Shown here in pieces: positions 5,992 to 9,803 of a DNA stretch of 9,803 bases. The notes beneath the pieces are model-generated. The model ran no database searches. It was not told the origin of the DNA and saw nothing but the letters and a program-made list of their open reading frames with translations. Both the position numbers and the translations under genes were made by a program. Origin of the DNA: Candidatus Neoanaerotignum tabaqchaliae (GTDB taxonomy: Bacteria > Bacillota > Clostridia > Lachnospirales > Anaerotignaceae); NCBI GenBank assembly GCA_904420235.1, contig CAJFUS010000133.1:1-9803 (forward strand), written 5' to 3'. Positions within the stretch are counted from its first letter, which is position 1; each line of letters opens with the position of its first letter.

Positions 5992-6399
5992 TCAATATTC
6001 ATCCCTTTTATCGGCTATTGCCTCATAAACAGAATTAAGTTCTTTTTTATGTATTTCAAGAATTTTTTTGATTTTTCTTTCCATTTCAGATATATCGTCA
6101 ATAAATTTAAAAGACGCGTCCCATGTTGGGTTGTAGCAGTCTTCCTCCTCAGAAAAAGAAATAACCTCTTTAAGAATTTCCTCAGGGTCGTAATAGTCGT
6201 ATATGGCGTCAAATTCCCAGTCCTCAACGTCTTTGTCACAGGTTATTTTCATGTGAACAACATAGCCGTCCTCATTTTCAACAGCATATGTATTATATAT
6301 AAGCTGCTCATTTTCGTCTATTTTATATGAGCCAAGCTCTTTATCAAGAAATCCTGTTTCTTTGTCCTTAAGCATTATAACAATCAATGTTTCTTCCAT
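5992..6399 (-). CDS. Small acidic cytoplasmic protein of unknown function (possibly DUF6762)
   Basis: The product has 135 residues and is acidic, with no signal peptide or membrane segment. It begins EETLIVIMLKDKETGFLDKELGSY, has a central CDKDVEDWEFDAIYDYYDPEE stretch (about 74-94), and ends in a lysine- and glutamate-rich region (about 108-130) that is probably a helix or short coiled coil. It resembles small conserved clostridial proteins that I tentatively place in DUF6762, from memory only. The function is unknown. The start is well supported: AGGAGA lies 7 bases before the ATG at 6399-6397, and a strong promoter lies upstream. It is the first gene of the six-gene operon, and its stop codon abuts the start of the lipoprotein gene. 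Confidence 0.8.
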   Translation of the reverse strand: MEETLIVIMLKDKETGFLDKELGSYKIDENEQLIYNTYAVENEDGYVVHMKITCDKDVEDWEFDAIYDYYDPEEILKEVISFSEEEDCYNPTWDASFKFIDDISEMERKIKKILEIHKKELNSVYEAIADKRDEY

Positions 6400-6447
6400 G
6401 TTTAAATCTCCTAAAATAAGACCAATTAATACAATGTTATTTTTTAT

Positions 6448-6476
6448 ATTATACTATTATAAATTTATTATTGCAA
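6448..6476 (-). promoter_or_regulatory. Sigma-A-type promoter of the six-gene operon
   Basis: On the minus strand, TTGCAA (6476-6471) and a perfect TATAAT (6453-6448) are separated by exactly 17 bases. Transcription would begin near 6441, giving a leader of about 40 bases before the ATG at 6399. No other promoter of similar quality is visible further into the operon, where gaps are 29 bases or less. It should therefore drive all six genes. Confidence 0.8.
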
Positions 6477-6486
6477 CCAAAGGCAT

Positions 6487-6512
6487 GCTTTATGAACCAA
6501 CTGTCATAAAGC
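6487..6512. other. Second inverted repeat next to the LCP terminator hairpin
   Basis: GCTTTATGA (6487-6495) and TCATAAAGC (6504-6512) form a perfect 9-pair stem with an 8-base loop. It lies one base from the larger hairpin at 6514-6548 and 11 bases upstream of the -35 element at 6471-6476. It could be a second, back-up terminator for the LCP transcript or an operator upstream of the operon promoter. No T tract follows it on either strand. Confidence 0.5.
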
Positions 6513-6513
6513 C

Positions 6514-6548
6514 TTCAGGCCGGCAGTTAACACCACTGCCGGCCTGAA
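6514..6548 (-). terminator. Strong hairpin terminator after the LCP gene
   Basis: TTCAGGCCGGCAGT (6514-6527) and ACTGCCGGCCTGAA (6535-6548) make a perfect 14-pair stem with a 7-base loop. It starts 8 bases past the LCP stop codon. The minus-strand tail GGCTTTAT is only slightly T-rich. The stem strength and position between two minus-strand transcription units argue for a terminator, perhaps a leaky one. Confidence 0.75.
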
Positions 6549-6556
6549 AAACAATG

Positions 6557-7927
6557 TTATTCAGCAGAAACTTCATTGCTTCCGTCATTTTCAGATGTTT
6601 CGCCGCTGTCATTATTTCCAAGTATTATCAATATGTCCGTTGGCTCACCGGTGTTGTTGTCGGTGTTTCCAGTAAGCTGTTCTGAATCAACTATTATCTC
6701 GGCGTCCGGATAATACTCAAGAAGGTCGTAGCCCATTCCCTCGGCATAAACTATAATCCTTGTCTTATCCTGCTGTTCGCCCTGATATGTTGTAGCAGCT
6801 GTAACGTTAAATCCCTCACTTATTAAAAGCTCCTGATTTTTTCCAGCAAGTCCCGTTGTATTTGTTCCATTGGCTACTTCTATATTTTTGCCTTCAGATG
6901 ATATGTGCCCGTCTTTATCTTTAACGTCATCGCTGTAAAATGTGCGTCTTACAACACTTTCAAGCTGGTCCTCATACAAAACGTAGTATGACACATTTCC
7001 CACATACTGACCAACGCCAGGAACAGTCTCCATTGTTACATTATCCATGTCTATATCGTCCACATAACCAGCGTACTTAACGCAGTCCGTAAGCGTAAAA
7101 TCAGTTGTTACTTCGTTATACATAACGCTTATAAGCGACGGAAGATTTTTAATTATAGATTCTGTACTTAGCATCTTTTTAGCCAGCTCCTTAAGGAACA
7201 TTTGCTGAACCCTAACTCTGGCCACGTCTCCCTCTGGATAGTGTCTAAAACGCACAAGCTGTTCGGCCTTATCACCGTCAAGGTGCTGCTGGCCCTCTTT
7301 AAGATGTATATATAAATCCTGATAAGGGTCCTCATAATCCATATCCTGAGGAACATACACATCAACACCGCCAACGGCGTCAACAACATTTCTAAAGCCC
7401 TCGGTTGTTATTTTTACATAGTTGTCAATTTTTACCCCAAGCAGTTCCTCAAGCTGAAGCACTGTAAAATAGTCGCCTCTTTCGGAACCGGCATAGGCGT
7501 GAACCTCGTTAATTTTGCATACCCTTCCGCTTGGTATATATTTCCCATTTTCTGAAAGATAATTATAAAGCTCGTTTGTTATCTCAACTCTTGTATCCCG
7601 CGGAACCGACAAAACAGCCAGTTTTTTAGATTTACTGTCAAAATGCACTACAAAAAGCACGTCCGTTCGTGTTTCCTCTTTGTCAACACCCATTACGGCC
7701 ACATTAAGAGTAATACCCTTTCCGGTAAGGCTGTCAAGCAATGATACCTTATTTCCTCCAGTCTTTGTTCCCGCTTCTTCGCTCTGGCTTGTGCCCGGGC
7801 CGGATATTTTTGTATAGGCAAATATGCTTGCCCCCGCAAAAACCACGAATATCAAAACCATTGATATTACTATTTTAAAAAACTGCCCTATAAAGCTTTT
7901 TCTTTTTTTTCTTTTTCGCCTTGCCAT
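6557..7927 (-). CDS. LytR-CpsA-Psr (LCP) family cell-wall glycopolymer transferase
   Basis: The product has 456 residues. LCP enzymes move teichoic acids or other polymers from undecaprenyl carriers to peptidoglycan outside the membrane. A very basic start (ARRKRKKRK) precedes a single membrane anchor at about 15-38, so the rest is extracellular. The LCP domain runs from about 75 to 255. It shows TRTDVLFVVHFD (86-97), VPRDTR (108-113), GVDVYVP (187-193) and RFRHYPEGDVARVRVQQ (226-242). In many family members the last stretch reads GRxxRQ. Here V240 takes the place of the second arginine. A LytR_C-type domain follows at about 348-415 (IEVANGTNTTGLAG). The tail is acidic and disordered. The start is ATG at 7927-7925, with GGAG 7 bases upstream. 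It diverges from the LTA-synthase-type gene. The family assignment is secure; the polymer is unknown. Confidence 0.94.
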   Translation of the reverse strand: MARRKRKKRKSFIGQFFKIVISMVLIFVVFAGASIFAYTKISGPGTSQSEEAGTKTGGNKVSLLDSLTGKGITLNVAVMGVDKEETRTDVLFVVHFDSKSKKLAVLSVPRDTRVEITNELYNYLSENGKYIPSGRVCKINEVHAYAGSERGDYFTVLQLEELLGVKIDNYVKITTEGFRNVVDAVGGVDVYVPQDMDYEDPYQDLYIHLKEGQQHLDGDKAEQLVRFRHYPEGDVARVRVQQMFLKELAKKMLSTESIIKNLPSLISVMYNEVTTDFTLTDCVKYAGYVDDIDMDNVTMETVPGVGQYVGNVSYYVLYEDQLESVVRRTFYSDDVKDKDGHISSEGKNIEVANGTNTTGLAGKNQELLISEGFNVTAATTYQGEQQDKTRIIVYAEGMGYDLLEYYPDAEIIVDSEQLTGNTDNNTGEPTDILIILGNNDSGETSENDGSNEVSAE

Positions 7928-7982
7928 TTTTTAGCTCCGTTTCCACAATATTGTTACATATAATACAAAAAATATCTTTTTT

Positions 7983-8011
7983 ATTATAACAAAGTTTTTA
8001 TATCAGCACAA
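7983..8011 (-). promoter_or_regulatory. Sigma-A-type promoter of the LCP gene
   Basis: On the minus strand, TTGTGC (8011-8006) is followed after 17 bases by a perfect TATAAT (7988-7983). The -10 is preceded by TGT, giving an extended -10. Transcription would start near 7976, about 50 bases before the ATG. This is a strong match. Confidence 0.75.
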
Positions 8012-8099
8012 CATAACTATATTAATTTTTTTTGAACATGATAAACCACTGTATTCAATCTTTCTTGTTTTCCTAAAATTAACATTTTTTAAATTTTTG

Positions 8100-8138
8100 T
8101 TACAAATTTTAATTTACTATTTGTAATAATTGTAATAA
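8100..8138. promoter_or_regulatory. Inverted repeat and tandem 9-mer upstream of the LTA-synthase-type gene
   Basis: TTACAAAT (8100-8107) and ATTTGTAA (8119-8126) are perfect inverted copies 11 bases apart. Overlapping this, TTGTAATAA occurs twice in tandem (8121-8129 and 8130-8138). The arrangement resembles an operator for a dimeric regulator. Its position, 50-90 bases before the ATG at 8188, would suit control of the rightward gene. AT-rich sequence raises the odds of chance repeats. Confidence 0.4.
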
Positions 8139-8141
8139 AAT
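8113..8141 (+). promoter_or_regulatory. Weak candidate promoter for the LTA-synthase-type gene
   Basis: TTTACT (8113-8118) and TAAAAT (8136-8141) are separated by 17 bases and match the sigma-A consensus at 4 of 6 and 5 of 6 positions. The element overlaps the inverted repeat and tandem repeat described above, which would allow regulation. The rest of the 260-base gap shows no better rightward promoter and no RNA gene. Confidence 0.35.
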
Positions 8142-8187
8142 ATTTAAGATTTAACAAAAACTTTAAAATCTCATTTTGGAGGCGGCA

Positions 8188-9803
8188 ATGAAGGGCTTAA
8201 CCGAATTTATAAAAACAAAAAGGCTGCGTATAAATATACCAATTTCAACAATTATAATGATTCTTTCATTCATAGTTATCTCAGTTGTAACAATCCTAAT
8301 AGCTCCAAAGGAATTTTCAAAAGACGCCATGGCAATACTTACAAATCCGCGGCTTTTATTTCTTAACTCAATACCCGTAGCCCTGTTTATGGCAATTTTA
8401 TTTTTTGTAACAAACAACGCCGTTCTTTCATCATCAATAACGGGTACTGTTTTCATAGTATCGTCTGTGGCAAATTTCCAAAAAATAATACTGCGCCAAG
8501 ACCCATTTATACCAAACGACATATTTATTATTAGGGAAGCCTTTGGAATAATAAAAAACTTTCCGCCGAAGCAGCTTATATTCTATTCCAGCGTTCTTGC
8601 GGCTTTCATTATTTTAATAATAATATCAATTATATTTTTCAGAACTCATAAATTAAAGCCTGTAATAAGAGTAATCGGCATCGCCGCTGTTATAATTATT
8701 TCCGTTTTTCTTAACACATTTATCTATTCCAGCGAAAGCCTTTACAACAGCTTTACCGTTGACGGCAATATTTATTTTGAGGTTAACCAGTTTGAGTCAA
8801 AAGGCTTTGTATATAGTTTTATATACAAATTCAACTCTCTTAAAATACAAAGGCCAGAGGGATACACAAAAGAAACTTTTGCTGATATTGATTCCTCAGC
8901 GGAAGAAGAAATATACGATAATAATAAACTTCCTCATATAATAATGGTTATGGGAGAATCCTTCTCTGACTTAAGCGAGAATGAACATCTTGATTTTTCA
9001 AATTATTCCGATCCTATGGAAAATATAAAACGTTTGGCCTCATCAGAAAATTCGCTTTATGGCCATATAATTGTTCCAAATTTCGGCGGAGGAACAAGCA
9101 ACACCGAGTTTGACGTTCTTACCGGATACCCAACAAGGTATCTTGTTAATGACGGCATATCCTATAATTACATAAGAAGCAATTTAGACGCCATTCCCTC
9201 AAGGCTTAGAGACGCCGGATACAGTACATTGGCCATACACCCGGGATTTTCATGGTTCTACAACCGCTTAAATGTATACAACTATATGGGGTTTGATAAT
9301 TTTATACACCTTACCAGCTTTCAGGGAGAGGAAAAATATAAGGGAGGATATATAGCCGACAAATATCTTACAGACTCTATAATAGAGAATTTTGAGAGCC
9401 ATGTTTCCGAAAATGACTCGCCTCTTTTCAATTTCTGCGTAACAATACAAAACCACGGCCCCTATGATGAGAAATACAACGAGGTTGAGAAAATGTTCGA
9501 CTGCGACATAAAACTTACCGAAACAGAGCAAATTCTTCTTAACAGCTATTTTATGGGAATAAGGGACAACGACTATGAAATAGGCCGTTTAGCCGATTAT
9601 TTCTCAAACTGCGATGAACCCGTTGTGCTTGTGTTCTTTGGCGACCACCTTCCTGGATTTTCAAACGGCATGGAATTTTTTGATATACTCGACTACAACA
9701 TAGACATAAACGGCACCGACGAGCAAAGACTTAACCTTTACAGCACGCCATTTTTGATATGGGAAAACGACGCTGCTGCCGCTTTAACTAATTTCAGTGA
9801 AAA
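8188..9803 (+). CDS. LTA synthase family phosphoglycerol transferase, 3' end cut by window edge
   Basis: The frame stays open for 538 codons to the right edge. It is an MdoB/LtaS-like alkaline-phosphatase-superfamily enzyme. The N-terminus has about four or five membrane segments (near 18-41, two within 58-95, 131-153, 160-180). An extracellular catalytic domain follows. Active-site residues align with S. aureus LtaS: E257 in VMGESF (LtaS E255), nucleophile T303 in GGGTSNTEF (T300), H423 in QNHGPY (H416), and D486-H487 in FGDHLP (D475-H476). YMGFDNF is also typical. Such enzymes usually polymerise glycerol phosphate from phosphatidylglycerol. The exact product here is unknown. The start is chosen on a strong GGAGG site (8178-8182), 5 bases before the ATG. 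The C-terminal end is missing. Divergence from an LCP gene supports a role in wall polymers. Confidence 0.92.
   Translation, partial: MKGLTEFIKTKRLRINIPISTIIMILSFIVISVVTILIAPKEFSKDAMAILTNPRLLFLNSIPVALFMAILFFVTNNAVLSSSITGTVFIVSSVANFQKIILRQDPFIPNDIFIIREAFGIIKNFPPKQLIFYSSVLAAFIILIIISIIFFRTHKLKPVIRVIGIAAVIIISVFLNTFIYSSESLYNSFTVDGNIYFEVNQFESKGFVYSFIYKFNSLKIQRPEGYTKETFADIDSSAEEEIYDNNKLPHIIMVMGESFSDLSENEHLDFSNYSDPMENIKRLASSENSLYGHIIVPNFGGGTSNTEFDVLTGYPTRYLVNDGISYNYIRSNLDAIPSRLRDAGYSTLAIHPGFSWFYNRLNVYNYMGFDNFIHLTSFQGEEKYKGGYIADKYLTDSIIENFESHVSENDSPLFNFCVTIQNHGPYDEKYNEVEKMFDCDIKLTETEQILLNSYFMGIRDNDYEIGRLADYFSNCDEPVVLVFFGDHLPGFSNGMEFFDILDYNIDINGTDEQRLNLYSTPFLIWENDAAAALTNFSE

Noticed and set aside
5980..6010. 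TGA as a selenocysteine codon joining the two frames
   Set aside because: No SECIS-like hairpin is visible just after the TGA, and the following codons encode a normal lipoprotein signal peptide with a ribosome site ahead.
6049..6330. Plus-strand frame opposite the small acidic protein
   Set aside because: It is a phenylalanine- and valine-rich antisense product of an AT-rich, acidic coding sequence, typical of a shadow.
8163..8522. Minus-strand frame of 119 codons over the start of the LTA-synthase-type gene
   Set aside because: The plus-strand frame shows membrane segments and full active-site motifs further on. The antisense product has no recognisable features.

Overview
The window looks like chromosome from a spore-forming, low-GC Gram-positive anaerobe of the class Clostridia, perhaps Lachnospirales. 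This is inferred from AT-rich intergenic DNA, strong purine-rich ribosome binding sites, a cysteine-rich protein of a type known from clostridial spore coats, a DUF1847 protein, and a pairing of LytR-CpsA-Psr (LCP) and lipoteichoic-acid-synthase-type wall genes. No mobile element, CRISPR array, rRNA or tRNA was seen, and most of the window is housekeeping DNA.

Left part (1-1445). A YigZ/IMPACT-family gene runs leftward off the window edge. Diverging from it is a 295-residue protein with 31 cysteines, including a run of alternating C-x-C. The 111-base gap between them holds a sequence fitting the mother-cell sigma-K consensus, so the protein is probably made late in sporulation and placed on the spore surface.

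Gene-free stretch (1446-1789). This convergent gap holds a GC-rich hairpin and two diverged copies of a 70-base element, each able to fold into two hairpins. I do not recognise the element.

Middle part (1790-6476, minus strand). Six closely packed genes look like one operon behind a sigma-A-type promoter (TTGCAA, 17 bases, TATAAT). In order of transcription they are a small acidic protein of unknown function, a lipoprotein with a long disordered linker, an OGG1-type 8-oxoguanine DNA glycosylase, a DUF554 membrane protein, a YbaK-type Cys-tRNA deacylase and a DUF1847 putative metal-binding protein. Spacing runs from a 4-base overlap to 29 bases. Four of the five downstream genes start with GTG or TTG. 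The set mixes DNA repair, translation quality control and unknown membrane or envelope functions, so the genes need not share a pathway.

Right part (6487-9803). A strong hairpin separates the operon from an LCP-family gene on the minus strand. That gene diverges from a plus-strand LTA-synthase-type phosphoglycerol transferase running off the right edge. The LCP protein probably attaches polymers to peptidoglycan and the other probably builds a glycerol-phosphate polymer, so this is a small cell-envelope locus with a shared 260-base control region.
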